From: DSSB01 sp046346845
GTDB lineage: Bacteria > UBA10199 > DSSB01
Length of the DNA stretch: 64,000 nucleotides
Assembly: GCA_046346845.1 (NCBI GenBank)
Contig: JAXMHH010000006.1
Coordinates: 293,568 to 357,567, forward strand
Reading direction: 5' to 3'
This document shows positions 10,765-18,419 of this stretch, in pieces (the stretch's first letter is position 1; each line of letters starts with the position of its first letter). The position numbers and the translations under genes are program-made. The notes beneath the pieces were generated by a model that was not told the origin of the DNA, ran no database searches, and saw only the letters and a list, made by a program, of their open reading frames with translations.

Positions 10765-10977
10765 TTATCGAGGTGGGTTTCGGTGACGGCGATAGATCCA
10801 GAAAAAAAGGCCGCCGAACATGGCCAGGGGCAAGAGGCTTAGCAATACCGCCGTCCCATAATAGGCCTGGAGACTGGCCCCACGCGAGGCGAAGCAGACT
10901 GAGCAAGCCCAGACTGAAGAGGGCAAGACCCCAATGACGAGGGAAATCAAGAGGCTTTTAAAAATAGACCAAGCCAT
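10765..10977 (-). CDS. Small exported CxxCF membrane protein, last gene of oxidase operon 2
   Basis: A 70-residue protein with an N-terminal signal-like helix (FKSLLISLVIGVLPSSVWA), then CSVCFASRG, then a second helix (TAVLLSLLPLAMFGGLFFWIY) and a basic tail (RRHRNPPR). The order Ala-Cys-x-x-Cys-aromatic, Gly, helix, Arg matches the C-terminal half of the protein at 4131-4550. It overlaps the upstream subunit III-like gene by 20 bases, so it belongs to operon 2. I infer a conserved oxidase accessory factor. The CxxC suggests copper or thiol chemistry at the outer membrane face. Confidence 0.65.
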   Translation of the reverse strand: MAWSIFKSLLISLVIGVLPSSVWACSVCFASRGASLQAYYGTAVLLSLLPLAMFGGLFFWIYRRHRNPPR

Positions 10978-11542
10978 AAAGCACCGGCCATAACAATACC
11001 ACGAACAGCCAATACATCGCCGCCAATTTCACCAGGTGATGGCTTTTGGGGGCAGTCGAGAAAGGCCGAGTTTTAGCGAAAACCACCGCCAAAAACACCA
11101 GGGCCCCCAAGACGTGGAGGGCATGGGCGCCGATCAGCAGATAGAAAGTGCCTCCGTAAACGCTCGAGGTGGTCGTCAGCCCGAAACTCAGGAGGCGAAC
11201 CCATTCATAGCCCTGTAAGAGCAAAAACCCCCCACCCAGCGCCAGGGTCAGGCCAAGCCAGAGCCTCAGATCCGCCGCGAAGGGCCGGGCCGCCCGCTTG
11301 GCCGCACGCAGCATGGTCAGGCCGCTGGCCAGCAACAAAGCGGTGTTGAAAGCAGTCGCCGCCACCGGAAGGCGGGGCTGCCCCGCGGGAGGCCAGACCT
11401 CGAAGCCGCTGCGCAGCACCAGATAGGCGCTGATCAGCCCGGCGAAGAACATGGTCTCGCTGAACAGGAAGAACACCATCGCCAAGGTGCCGCTGGGCAG
11501 CAGCGGCTTCTCTCGGGGCAATCCTGTCATGGCCAGTTCCAT
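10958..11542 (-). CDS. Second subunit III-like protein of oxidase operon 2
   Basis: A 194-residue, five-helix member of the heme-copper oxidase subunit III family: SGTLAMVFFLFSETMFFAGLISAYLVLRSG near the N-terminus (region about 15-45), LLIGAHALHVLGALVFL in the middle, and AAMYWLFVVLLWPVLYGLVYF at the end. It is more divergent than the gene at 11832-12419 in the same operon (MYWLFV replaces the usual YWHFVD). It may be a CtaE paralogue or a NorE-like protein. It starts directly after the subunit IV gene with no gap. Confidence 0.85.
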   Translation of the reverse strand: MELAMTGLPREKPLLPSGTLAMVFFLFSETMFFAGLISAYLVLRSGFEVWPPAGQPRLPVAATAFNTALLLASGLTMLRAAKRAARPFAADLRLWLGLTLALGGGFLLLQGYEWVRLLSFGLTTTSSVYGGTFYLLIGAHALHVLGALVFLAVVFAKTRPFSTAPKSHHLVKLAAMYWLFVVLLWPVLYGLVYF

Positions 11543-11821
11543 CTAGGCGCTCATCCTCCCGAATACGTGGACGATGTCGGGAATCAATCCCACGAACAGG
11601 ATCACCAGACAAACCACGGCGGAACCCAGCATGAGCTTGACCCAGTTCTTCTCGTCCTTGAGGTGCATGTAATAGCCCAGCACCAAGCCGGCCTTGACGA
11701 TCGCCACGGAAAAGATCCCGATCACGGCGAGCCTGGTGTGGCCGATCACGCTGAGCAGGGCGCTCACCCCGACCGATGCCAGCAGGACGATGTAGATATT
11801 GATATAGGTGCGGCGTTGCAT
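11543..11821 (-). CDS. Cytochrome c oxidase subunit IV of operon 2
   Basis: A 92-residue, three-helix protein with the subunit IV pattern. KAGLVLGYYMHLKDEK in the second helix corresponds to KAGLVALFFMHL of the operon 1 paralogue. A third helix follows (SAVVCLVILFVGLIPDIV). It has no redox ligands, and its expected role is to stabilise the complex. It lies 10 bases after the first subunit III gene and abuts the next gene. Confidence 0.82.
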   Translation of the reverse strand: MQRRTYINIYIVLLASVGVSALLSVIGHTRLAVIGIFSVAIVKAGLVLGYYMHLKDEKNWVKLMLGSAVVCLVILFVGLIPDIVHVFGRMSA

Positions 11822-11831
11822 GTTAATCCTC

Positions 11832-12419
11832 TCAAATCTTCGGAGCCAGGTAGAGCAAAGGGAACAGGAATATCCAGACCACGTCGACGAAATGCCAGTA
11901 GATCCCCACGTATTCCACGCGCTGCAGGTTCTGACCCTTCCCCACCCCGCGCATCACCACCGAGATCCCGATCAAGCCCGCGACAATGTGCAAGGCGTGC
12001 AGTCCGGTGAGGAAGTAGTAATAGGACCAGAACAGGTTGGTGGTCGGCTTGAAGCCCGCCTCGATCTCGTGGGTGTACTCAAAGGCCTTCAGGCCCAGGA
12101 AGCAGAGGCCCAGGAAGACCGTGGTGCCCATCAACTGCAAGGCCTGCTTGGTCTGGCCGCGATGCACGGAATCGTCCGCCAGCACCATGGTCAGGCTGCT
12201 GGTCAGCAGCACCACCGTGTTGATCAGGCCCACCACCTCGTTGGTATGGGCCGCCGCTTCGGCCCAATCCGGATGGTGCCACCGCGCGAGCAGGTAACAG
12301 ACCAGGGCCCCGCCGAAGATCACGACCTCGCTGGCGAGAAACCACCACATTCCCATCCGGCCCGTGACCACGCTGGGGCGTTCATAGCGATCCAAAGTTG
12401 CGGCGTGAGAGGCGTCCAT
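11832..12419 (-). CDS. Cytochrome c oxidase subunit III of operon 2
   Basis: A canonical five-helix subunit III of 195 residues from the chosen start: MGMWWFLASEVVIFGGALVC, the central FLTGLHALHIVAGLIG, and the C-terminal GIYWHFVDVVWIFLFPLLYLA. The frame is open further upstream to 12479, but that would overlap subunit I. The ATG at 12419 has a GGAG eight bases upstream and lies 11 bases after the subunit I stop, so I prefer it. Confidence 0.92.
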   Translation of the reverse strand: MDASHAATLDRYERPSVVTGRMGMWWFLASEVVIFGGALVCYLLARWHHPDWAEAAAHTNEVVGLINTVVLLTSSLTMVLADDSVHRGQTKQALQLMGTTVFLGLCFLGLKAFEYTHEIEAGFKPTTNLFWSYYYFLTGLHALHIVAGLIGISVVMRGVGKGQNLQRVEYVGIYWHFVDVVWIFLFPLLYLAPKI

Positions 12420-12430
12420 TCTATCTCCAA

Positions 12431-14125
12431 TCAAGAGGCTTGAGGCTTTTGTTCTGGCGCCAGCCACTGCGGGCGCCAATCTTCTTCACGGTCGGGGGCG
12501 CTGTATTCGTATGGCCAACGGTAGACCACCGGGGCCGCTTCGAAATTGCCGTGTCCCGGGGGCGAAGGCGTGTCCCACTCCAGGCTGTTGGCCAGCCAGG
12601 GATTGCGCTCGGCCTTCTTGCCGGCCTTCATGCTCCAGAAGAAATTGAAGATGAAGGGAATCTGGCCTACCAGTAGGACGATGGTCGCGATGGTCGCGAT
12701 ATGATGCAGGTTCATGTGCGGGACCAAGTTCTCGAACAACGAGGGGTCGTAGATGCGGCGCTGGTGGCCCGCCAATCCGAAGTAAAACAGCGGGATGAAG
12801 ATGAAGTTGAAGGCCACGGTGGTGACGAGAAAGTGGATCCAACCCAAGGCGGAGTTCATCTGCCGCCCGAACATCTTCGGGTACCAATAATAGATTCCGG
12901 CGAAGAGCCCGAAGAAAACCACGGGGAACATCGTGTAGTGGAAGTGCGCGACCACGAAATAGGTGTCGTGGAGGTAGATGTCGGTCGCCGTGGTCGCCAG
13001 GTGGATCCCCGTCACGCCGCCGATCAGGAATTCGCCCAGCATCCCCAAGGCGAAGAGCATGGGCGGCTTGAACTCGATCGAGCCGCCCCACAGGGTCGCC
13101 AAATAGGAGAACACGATGATCGCGAAGGGCACCGAGATCATGATCGTGGTGATGGAAAATCCCACGGCGAGGCTGGGATTCATGCCGCTAATGAATTGAT
13201 GGTGGGCCCAGACGATGAAGCTGAGCACGCCCGCCGCGAACACCGAGTAGATGATCATGCGGTAGCCGAAGACCGGCTTGCGAGCGAAGCAGCTGATGAC
13301 CTCAGCCACGACGCCCAGGGCCGGCAGCAGCAGGACGTAGACCTCGGGATGGCCGAAGAACCAGAAGAGGTGCTGCCAGAGCAGGGGATCGCCGCCCTGC
13401 TGCGGCATGAAGAATCCGGTGCCCAGGGTGCGGTCCGCCAACAGCATCAAGGCACCGGCGACGAGGGGGCCGACGGAGAACATGAAGATCAGGTTGGCCG
13501 CGTTCTGCATCCAGACGAAGATCGGCATGCGGAATAAGGTCATTCCCTTGGTCCGCATATTCAGGGTGGTGGCCAGGATGTTGATGCCGCCCATGAAGGC
13601 CGAGGCGAACTCCAGGGCAACGGCCAGGATCCAGAGCGGCCCGCCCCATTCCACGCCCGTGTAATCCATCCGTGCAGAGAGCGGGGGGTAGGAGGTCCAA
13701 CCTCCCGCCATCGCCCCGCCAGGCACGAAGAAACTGGCGATCAACACCAAGGTGCTGACCAGGAAGGTCCAATAGGAAATCATGTTGAGCCGAGGAAAGG
13801 CCATGTCTTCCGCCCCGATCATCAGGGGCACGAAGTAATTCCCGAAGCCCGACACCAAGACCGGCATGCCGACCCAGAAGATCATGATTGTGCCGTGCAT
13901 GGTGATCATGGCGTTATAGGCGTCGGGACCGACCATGCCGTATCCTGGAACCGCTTGGTTGGGATAGGCCAGCTGCATGCGGAACACATAGGCCAGATAA
14001 CCGCCCACCAAGGCCATGAACAGCCCCGTGATCATGTACTGCAGCCCGATCGTCTTGTGATCGGTCGAAAAGACGTAACGACGCCAAAACCCCACCGCAT
14101 GCCCGGATGATTCTAAGTAGTACAT
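12431..14125 (-). CDS. Cytochrome c oxidase subunit I of operon 2 (aa3 type)
   Basis: A 564-residue, 12-helix catalytic subunit. The heme a ligand is in ITMHGTIMIFW. The CuB and Tyr crosslink site is the standard FGHPEVYVLLLP, and VWAHHQF carries the CuB His pair. HDTYFVVAHFHYTMF carries the heme a3 and heme a ligands. This is A1-type and more typical than the operon 1 enzyme (FGHPEVY against LAHPEVY). A distinct second oxidase under its own promoter suggests use under different oxygen or redox conditions, which is inference. Confidence 0.97.
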   Translation of the reverse strand: MYYLESSGHAVGFWRRYVFSTDHKTIGLQYMITGLFMALVGGYLAYVFRMQLAYPNQAVPGYGMVGPDAYNAMITMHGTIMIFWVGMPVLVSGFGNYFVPLMIGAEDMAFPRLNMISYWTFLVSTLVLIASFFVPGGAMAGGWTSYPPLSARMDYTGVEWGGPLWILAVALEFASAFMGGINILATTLNMRTKGMTLFRMPIFVWMQNAANLIFMFSVGPLVAGALMLLADRTLGTGFFMPQQGGDPLLWQHLFWFFGHPEVYVLLLPALGVVAEVISCFARKPVFGYRMIIYSVFAAGVLSFIVWAHHQFISGMNPSLAVGFSITTIMISVPFAIIVFSYLATLWGGSIEFKPPMLFALGMLGEFLIGGVTGIHLATTATDIYLHDTYFVVAHFHYTMFPVVFFGLFAGIYYWYPKMFGRQMNSALGWIHFLVTTVAFNFIFIPLFYFGLAGHQRRIYDPSLFENLVPHMNLHHIATIATIVLLVGQIPFIFNFFWSMKAGKKAERNPWLANSLEWDTPSPPGHGNFEAAPVVYRWPYEYSAPDREEDWRPQWLAPEQKPQAS

Positions 14126-14134
14126 CTCAGCTCC

Positions 14135-14809
14135 TTAATCTCGACTGGCCAATTCGCCCTTGAGCCACTTCTGGTAATTCTCGGCGCTCAGCACGTGAAT
14201 CCAACCACCCATATTGCCATGGCCCACGCCGCACAGTTCGGCGCAGCCAATCTTGTAGTCCCCCGTCTTGATGGCCTTGAACCAGCCTTTAATCGAGCGC
14301 CCGGGCACGACGTCCTGCTTGAAGCGCATATTGGGGATCCAAAAGCTGTGGATGACGTCCTCCGATTGAAGGTCGACCTCCACCACCTGGTCGACCGGGA
14401 CGTAGAGTTGATTCATCGTCTGCTTGTCGTCCGCCGTGCCCAGCTTGCCGTCGGGACCCGCATGGGTGATGTCCCAGACGAATTGCTTGCCCTTCACCAA
14501 GATCTTTTGGTCGGGGGGCGGCATGTTCTCCTTGATCTCCCGCCAGACTGGGACCTGCTCGTGATCCATGACCAAGTCGAAGCCCAGCACCAGGACGGCG
14601 GGGATCAAGACCCAGGACATGGCCTTCCAGGAATGGCCGGGCAGGTAGCTGGCCTTACGACCCTTGCGGCGCCGGAAGGCCACGAGGCTGATGAAGAAAA
14701 TCGCCTCCGCCAGCAAGAACCACGCGCCCACGATGTAATAGATATTGGAGAAGACGGCGTCCATGCGGACACCGTAGCTGGAGATGTTTTCGGGAAGCCA
14801 ATGGACCAT
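14135..14809 (-). CDS. Cytochrome c oxidase subunit II of operon 2, CuA subunit
   Basis: About 224 residues: two N-terminal helices, then a cupredoxin domain with the complete CuA set (VIHSFWIP, then CAELCGVGHGNMGG, with Cys, Glu carbonyl, Cys, His and Met). There is no fused heme c domain. ATG at 14809 is preferred because AAGTGG lies just upstream. A GTG at 14824 would add five residues but has no ribosome-binding site. It opens operon 2 (II, I, III, IV, III-like, CxxCF protein). A perfect Fnr-type box and a leader hairpin lie upstream. Confidence 0.93.
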   Translation of the reverse strand: MVHWLPENISSYGVRMDAVFSNIYYIVGAWFLLAEAIFFISLVAFRRRKGRKASYLPGHSWKAMSWVLIPAVLVLGFDLVMDHEQVPVWREIKENMPPPDQKILVKGKQFVWDITHAGPDGKLGTADDKQTMNQLYVPVDQVVEVDLQSEDVIHSFWIPNMRFKQDVVPGRSIKGWFKAIKTGDYKIGCAELCGVGHGNMGGWIHVLSAENYQKWLKGELASRD

Positions 14810-14825
14810 AGAACCACTTTTCACA

Positions 14826-14848
14826 GAAAACCGTTCACGGAGGTTTTC
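14826..14848 (-). other. Leader hairpin between an AAGGAG and the start of operon 2
   Basis: GAAAACC (14826-14832) and GGTTTTC (14842-14848) can form a 7-bp hairpin in the mRNA. On the minus strand an AAGGAG (14856-14851) lies just 5' of it, and the candidate start codons (14824 or 14809) lie just 3'. Folding would bring the distant ribosome-binding site next to the start. A translational role is speculative. Confidence 0.4.
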
Positions 14849-14893
14849 CGCTCCTTCACATCATTTACCTATGTAAAACCAACCCAAGAAACA

Positions 14894-14907
14894 TTGACCC
14901 AGGTCAA
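14894..14907. promoter_or_regulatory. Crp/Fnr-type palindrome upstream of oxidase operon 2
   Basis: TTGACCCAGGTCAA is a perfect TTGAC-N4-GTCAA dyad just after the stop codon of the Crp/Fnr-family gene and before subunit II. Candidate -10 elements on the minus strand (TACATA at 14875-14870, or TAGGTA at 14871-14866) put the box centre 28-32 bp upstream of the -10. That is close to the class II activator geometry known for Fnr. Confidence 0.7.
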
Positions 14908-14910
14908 GTT

Positions 14911-15645
14911 TTAGATTTTATTTTGTGAAAATTCAGGATTATCCATCCGAGCTACTTCGGCCAAGGCCTTGGGGTCCGGCAAGATAAGCGCCCTGCCTTC
15001 GCCGATGAGGAGGTTTTCCTTTTTGAATTCGCTCATACAACGCACGGCGGTCTCCAGGACCGTCCCGGCGAGTTCCGCGATTTCTTGGCGGGTTAATCGG
15101 ATATCCAAACGAATGCCCAGGGGTGTGGCCTTGCCAAAGGCCTGGGCAAGGATAACAAGGGTTTCGGCAAGGCGCTCCCGTACTGGCTTTTGGGCGAATT
15201 GCCGCAGCCTTTCTTCTGCCTGACGAAGGTCTTGCCCTAACCACTGGAGCAAGCGCCTCATAAAGCGAGGCTTGTCCTCGAGCAGATCCATCACCGCGGC
15301 CTTGTCAATGAAGCAAATCTCGCAATCTTCGATGGCCTCCGCCGAGGCATTGTAGGGTTCGTCGGAGAACAGAGCTCGGTACCCGATGGGGTCCCCCGGA
15401 CCAGCCAGACGGACAATTTGATCGCGGCCGTCGATTCCGGTCTGGAAGATCTTCACCTGGCCGGAGATGACGCAGAAAAGCCCCTCCGGATTCGCCCCTT
15501 GGCCGAACAACAATTCACGACGTCGGTACTGCCTCAGCTCTTTATGGGATTGAATCGGGGCTAAATCCTCGAGGCCGAGGGTGCCGAAGAGGCTCTTGTT
15601 CCGAAACTGGCAATTTTCGCAAGAAATGGGTTCTAATTTTTTCAT
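14911..15645 (-). CDS. Crp/Fnr-family transcription regulator
   Basis: About 244 residues. An N-terminal cyclic-nucleotide-binding-fold beta-roll (about 20-140) is followed by a long dimer helix and a winged-helix DNA-binding domain (LTRQEIAELAGTVLETAVR, about 180-200). In the recognition helix, the Glu and Arg that contact TTGA in Fnr are kept (LETAVR; Fnr has VETISR). The N-terminus has CENC, and IEDCEIC lies further in. The classical four-Cys Fnr cluster pattern is not obvious. ATG at 15645 overlaps the upstream gene's stop as ATGA. A GTG at 15666 is an alternative. The neighbouring TTGAC-N4-GTCAA boxes suggest it controls both oxidase operons. Confidence 0.88.
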   Translation of the reverse strand: MKKLEPISCENCQFRNKSLFGTLGLEDLAPIQSHKELRQYRRRELLFGQGANPEGLFCVISGQVKIFQTGIDGRDQIVRLAGPGDPIGYRALFSDEPYNASAEAIEDCEICFIDKAAVMDLLEDKPRFMRRLLQWLGQDLRQAEERLRQFAQKPVRERLAETLVILAQAFGKATPLGIRLDIRLTRQEIAELAGTVLETAVRCMSEFKKENLLIGEGRALILPDPKALAEVARMDNPEFSQNKI

Positions 15646-16193
15646 TTTTTCCACTTTATCGAGCACCCCATCGAGGGGTTCTGGGTCGCCGGCGGCTCTT
15701 TACCGGCCAAGACTAGTTCGATGGCTTCCGCTAATTCTCGGTTTTGTACTTTATGGGGCTCCTGCCAATTATCGTCGATTCGGCCATGGTAAAACAATCG
15801 CCGTCCACCATCGAAGAGATAGATATCCGGTGTGCAGACAGCGCCATACGCCTTAGCCACTTCCTGGGTTTCGTCCACGAGGTAGGGAAAACCATAGGCC
15901 TTGTTTCGCCAACGCTCCAGGAGCTTTTCCGGACGATCGTCCGGGTAATCGGTGGGATCGTTCGCACAAATTCCCACAAATTGCACCCCCTTAGGCCCAT
16001 AAGTGCGCTGTAATTGCAAGATGCGGTCTTCCACCGCCACAACGTAGGGGCAGTGGTTGCAGATAAATAAGACCAGCAAGGCTTTCGCGTTAGCGAAGTC
16101 GGATAACGACCAATTCCTCCCATCCACCGAAGTCAAACGAAAATCGGGGGCCAAGGTCCCCAAAGGAATGGCGGTGGATTTTAGCAAAACCAT
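15642..16193 (-). CDS. Thioredoxin-like peroxiredoxin-family protein (PRX_like1 type)
   Basis: About 183 residues of AhpC/TSA-like thioredoxin fold: TLAPDFRLTSVDG at the N-terminus, then ALLVLFICNHCPYV, whose CNHC sits at the redox-active position, and a C-terminal CTPDIYLFD. The family is found widely, usually unassigned, and reduces thiols or peroxides. ATG at 16193 follows a GAGGAG ribosome-binding site. An upstream extension to 16283 would run into the divergent promoter. It is translationally coupled to the Crp/Fnr gene, so the two are probably one redox-related operon. Confidence 0.85.
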   Translation of the reverse strand: MVLLKSTAIPLGTLAPDFRLTSVDGRNWSLSDFANAKALLVLFICNHCPYVVAVEDRILQLQRTYGPKGVQFVGICANDPTDYPDDRPEKLLERWRNKAYGFPYLVDETQEVAKAYGAVCTPDIYLFDGGRRLFYHGRIDDNWQEPHKVQNRELAEAIELVLAGKEPPATQNPSMGCSIKWKK

Positions 16194-16231
16194 GAGGAAC
16201 TCCTCGGAGAAATTTCCCTTTTTCGGATAAT

Positions 16232-16259
16232 CTGATAGCAAAAATCGGGGTAATATCAA
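16232..16259 (-). promoter_or_regulatory. Candidate sigma-70 promoter of the Prx-like/Crp operon
   Basis: On the minus strand TTGATA (16259-16254) and TATCAG (16237-16232) are separated by 16 bases. They lie about 40-65 bases upstream of the ATG at 16193 and within the divergent spacer shared with rlmE. The -35 matches five of six bases, and the -10 matches four. Confidence 0.45.
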
Positions 16260-16281
16260 TAGAGCTAATTTTCCCCTAACC

Positions 16282-16878
16282 ATGAGTCATTACGAGCGCA
16301 AGGACCGATTTTATCGAAAGGCCAAGGAACAGGGGCTGCCGTCCCGCGCCAGCTTCAAGATCGAGGAGATGATCCAAAGGCATCGCCTGGTGAGACCCGG
16401 CGACACGGTGTTGGACTTGGGCGCGGCCCCAGGGGGCTGGACCGTCATCTTGGCCAAAGCCGTGAGGCCAAATGGCAAGATCCTTGCCATGGACTTAGCC
16501 CCGCTCGCAAAATCCGCTCCAAACGTGCGCTTTCTCCAGGCCGATATCTTTGGAACCGAAGCCGCCGCCTGGCTGGAAGAGGAATTAGGCGGAAAAAAGG
16601 CGCAGGCGCTCTGTTCCGACATGTCCCCCAAATTAACCGGCATCGCCTTCAAAGACGCCTATCTATCCTACGAGCTGGCCGCGAAGGCACTGGAGGTGGC
16701 CGAGCGCTGGCTCGCCCCGGGCGGGAACTTCGTGGCCAAGATATTCCCCGGCGAGGAATTTCCTCCCTTCCTCAAGGAACTGCGTAACCATTTCACCACG
16801 GTGAAGGTCTTTGAACCAGAGGCCACCCGGAAAACCTCTCGGGAGGTGTACCTCCTGGGGCTGGGCTTTAAGGGCTGA
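16282..16878 (+). CDS. rlmE: 23S rRNA 2'-O-methyltransferase RlmE (FtsJ/RrmJ)
   Basis: A 198-residue Rossmann-fold SAM-dependent methyltransferase. It contains SRASFKIEE, the SAM loop VLDLGAAPGGWT, SDMSPKLTG, and FVAKIFPG with a final SREVYLLG. These supply the K-D-K-E catalytic tetrad of the RrmJ family. It methylates the 2'-OH of the A-loop uridine (U2552 in E. coli) of 23S rRNA, late in 50S maturation. The length is standard and the frame intact. It is transcribed divergently from the Prx-like gene. Confidence 0.95.
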   Translation: MSHYERKDRFYRKAKEQGLPSRASFKIEEMIQRHRLVRPGDTVLDLGAAPGGWTVILAKAVRPNGKILAMDLAPLAKSAPNVRFLQADIFGTEAAAWLEEELGGKKAQALCSDMSPKLTGIAFKDAYLSYELAAKALEVAERWLAPGGNFVAKIFPGEEFPPFLKELRNHFTTVKVFEPEATRKTSREVYLLGLGFKG

Positions 16879-16907
16879 ATTCCCTTCGTCCTTTCGGCCC
16901 TTGGCGC

Positions 16908-16985
16908 TATAATTCCAAATGGTTGTTGGAATAGGATGCTATTCCAGCCGGAGCGACTCCGGCCTCGAGGGATCGCCCCGATCCC
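16908..16985 (+). promoter_or_regulatory. Promoter -10 and triple-hairpin leader of the 17004 gene
   Basis: A perfect TATAAT at 16908-16913 (weak -35 TTCGTC at 16885-16890) is followed by three consecutive perfect hairpins: TGGAATAG/CTATTCCA (16927-16946, 4-base loop), GCCGGAG/CTCCGGC (16947-16963, 3-base loop) and GGGATCG/CGATCCC (16969-16985, 3-base loop). An AAGGAAA ribosome-binding region then precedes ATG at 17004. Almost the whole predicted 5' UTR is base-paired. No T-run follows the stems, so these do not look like terminators. Confidence 0.55.
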
Positions 16986-17003
16986 CAGCGCAAGGAAAAA
17001 TCC

Positions 17004-17582
17004 ATGAAACGAACCCTGTTGACGCTATCGTTGTTAGGCAGCCTCTGTTCCCTCCCCCTGCGGGCCCAGGACCAGCCGAAACTGGAAGAAAAGGAGATGC
17101 TCTCCCTGATCAACCAGGCCTCCGGCGGCATCGAGCTCTACACCACCCCGGACATCCCGGTCGAAAACCGGAACCAATTTGACATCAACGGCGACGGAAT
17201 ACCGGAATGGTTCATCGTCCCCAAAACCGCCTGCGGCGAGACGAAGAACTGCCAGTTCTTCGTGATCATGTTCGAGAAGAAAAAGGGCTGGCGCGTGGTG
17301 CTGAAGGCCGACGGCAAGCTGACCAGCCTTTCGCCCTGGGGCGTACTCATCACCCCGCACAAGACCAAGGGATACACCGACCTGCTCACCGTCTTCGACA
17401 TGGGCCCGGAAAAAAGCGGCGAGCGTTCGCTGGAGCGCAACGTCTATGTCTGGACCGGCAAGCAATACGAAAAATCGAGCGCGCCCTTCCCGCCGCCCGA
17501 CGCGGGCCCCGAGATGGCGGACTTCCTGAAAGAGGTCGACAAGCTCAAGCGGGAACGCACGGTCAAACCCCAGGTCGAATAG
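17004..17582 (+). CDS. Secreted protein of unknown function
   Basis: A 192-residue protein with a Sec signal peptide (MKRTLLTLSLLGSLCSLPLRA-QDQ). The mature part carries FDINGDGIPEWFIVP, an Asp-rich motif like an FG-GAP or calcium-binding loop, and two Cys (ACGETKNC), then beta-rich sequence. It ends with a Pro-rich stretch and a charged helix. I cannot assign a family. Its leader is heavily structured. The next gene starts 23 bases downstream, so they are probably co-transcribed. Confidence 0.75.
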   Translation: MKRTLLTLSLLGSLCSLPLRAQDQPKLEEKEMLSLINQASGGIELYTTPDIPVENRNQFDINGDGIPEWFIVPKTACGETKNCQFFVIMFEKKKGWRVVLKADGKLTSLSPWGVLITPHKTKGYTDLLTVFDMGPEKSGERSLERNVYVWTGKQYEKSSAPFPPPDAGPEMADFLKEVDKLKRERTVKPQVE

Positions 17583-17605
17583 CTTCTTCACAAGGAAAGA
17601 CTTCT

Positions 17606-18415
17606 ATGGCCGAGAACTCCAATCCCGAAAGCCCCGCCCCGACCCTTCTGGCCAAGCCCCCCAGCATCGACTTCGTGGGGGCCTTTAAATTCCTGTTCAG
17701 CAACGCCAACGCGCTCAACAACCTGCTGATCGGGGCGGTGATGAACCTCATCCCCATCATCGGGCCGATCGTCCTGATGGGTTGGCACTGCGAAATCATC
17801 CAACGGCTGGTCAAGCGGCACGAAAAGCCCATCCCCAAGCTCGATTTCAGCGACTTTCTTTATTTCTTGGGCCGCGGGCTCGCCCCCTTCGTGGTCGCCT
17901 TGATCGCGACGCTCCCCCTGACCCTGTTGATCATGGTGCTGATGTTCGGGGGGATGTTCGGAGTGGCGCTGCTGGAGTCCGCCTTTCATCGGGAGGGCGG
18001 AGCCCCCGGTCCGTTGATCGCGGGCGGCATGGGAATCGGCGCGCTGCTGTTCCTGCTGCTGATCCTCTTCTTCAACGTCATCGTTAGCGCCGCCCTGGTA
18101 CGCGCGGAGCTCACCGAGGACATCGGCAAATCGCTGGATTTAGGAAAAATCTGGGCCTTCGCTAAGGAGACCTGGAAGGATTTCCTGGTCGCCTACATCG
18201 TCTTCATTCCGGTGGCCATGATCGTGATGTTCGCGGGCATGCTGGTCGTCTTCGTGGGGATCTACGCGGCGATCATCCTGATCAACATCTCCTACGTCCA
18301 CCTCCGCTGGCAGGTCTACGAGCGTTACTTGATCCGCGGCGGTAAGGCCATCCCCATCCAGACCAAGAGCGGCCCGCTGCCCTCCGAGGCCCGTCTGGCG
18401 GCCAAACCGGCTTAA
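17606..18415 (+). CDS. DUF4013-like multi-pass membrane protein
   Basis: A 269-residue membrane protein. The frame runs further upstream, but the sequence before 17606 is a shadow of the previous gene. ATG at 17606 follows an AAGGAAAG. About five hydrophobic segments are visible: LLIGAVMNLIPIIGPIVLMGW, FVVALIATLPLTLLIMVLMFGG, GIGALLFLLLILFFNVIVSAAL, and a C-terminal pair around VAMIVMFAGMLVVFVGIYAAIILI. The layout, with FLFSNANALNNLLIGA at the N-terminus and GWHCEIIQRLV after the first helix, fits DUF4013, a family of unknown role. Pro-rich termini face the cytoplasm. Confidence 0.75.
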   Translation: MAENSNPESPAPTLLAKPPSIDFVGAFKFLFSNANALNNLLIGAVMNLIPIIGPIVLMGWHCEIIQRLVKRHEKPIPKLDFSDFLYFLGRGLAPFVVALIATLPLTLLIMVLMFGGMFGVALLESAFHREGGAPGPLIAGGMGIGALLFLLLILFFNVIVSAALVRAELTEDIGKSLDLGKIWAFAKETWKDFLVAYIVFIPVAMIVMFAGMLVVFVGIYAAIILINISYVHLRWQVYERYLIRGGKAIPIQTKSGPLPSEARLAAKPA

Positions 18416-18419
18416 GCCC

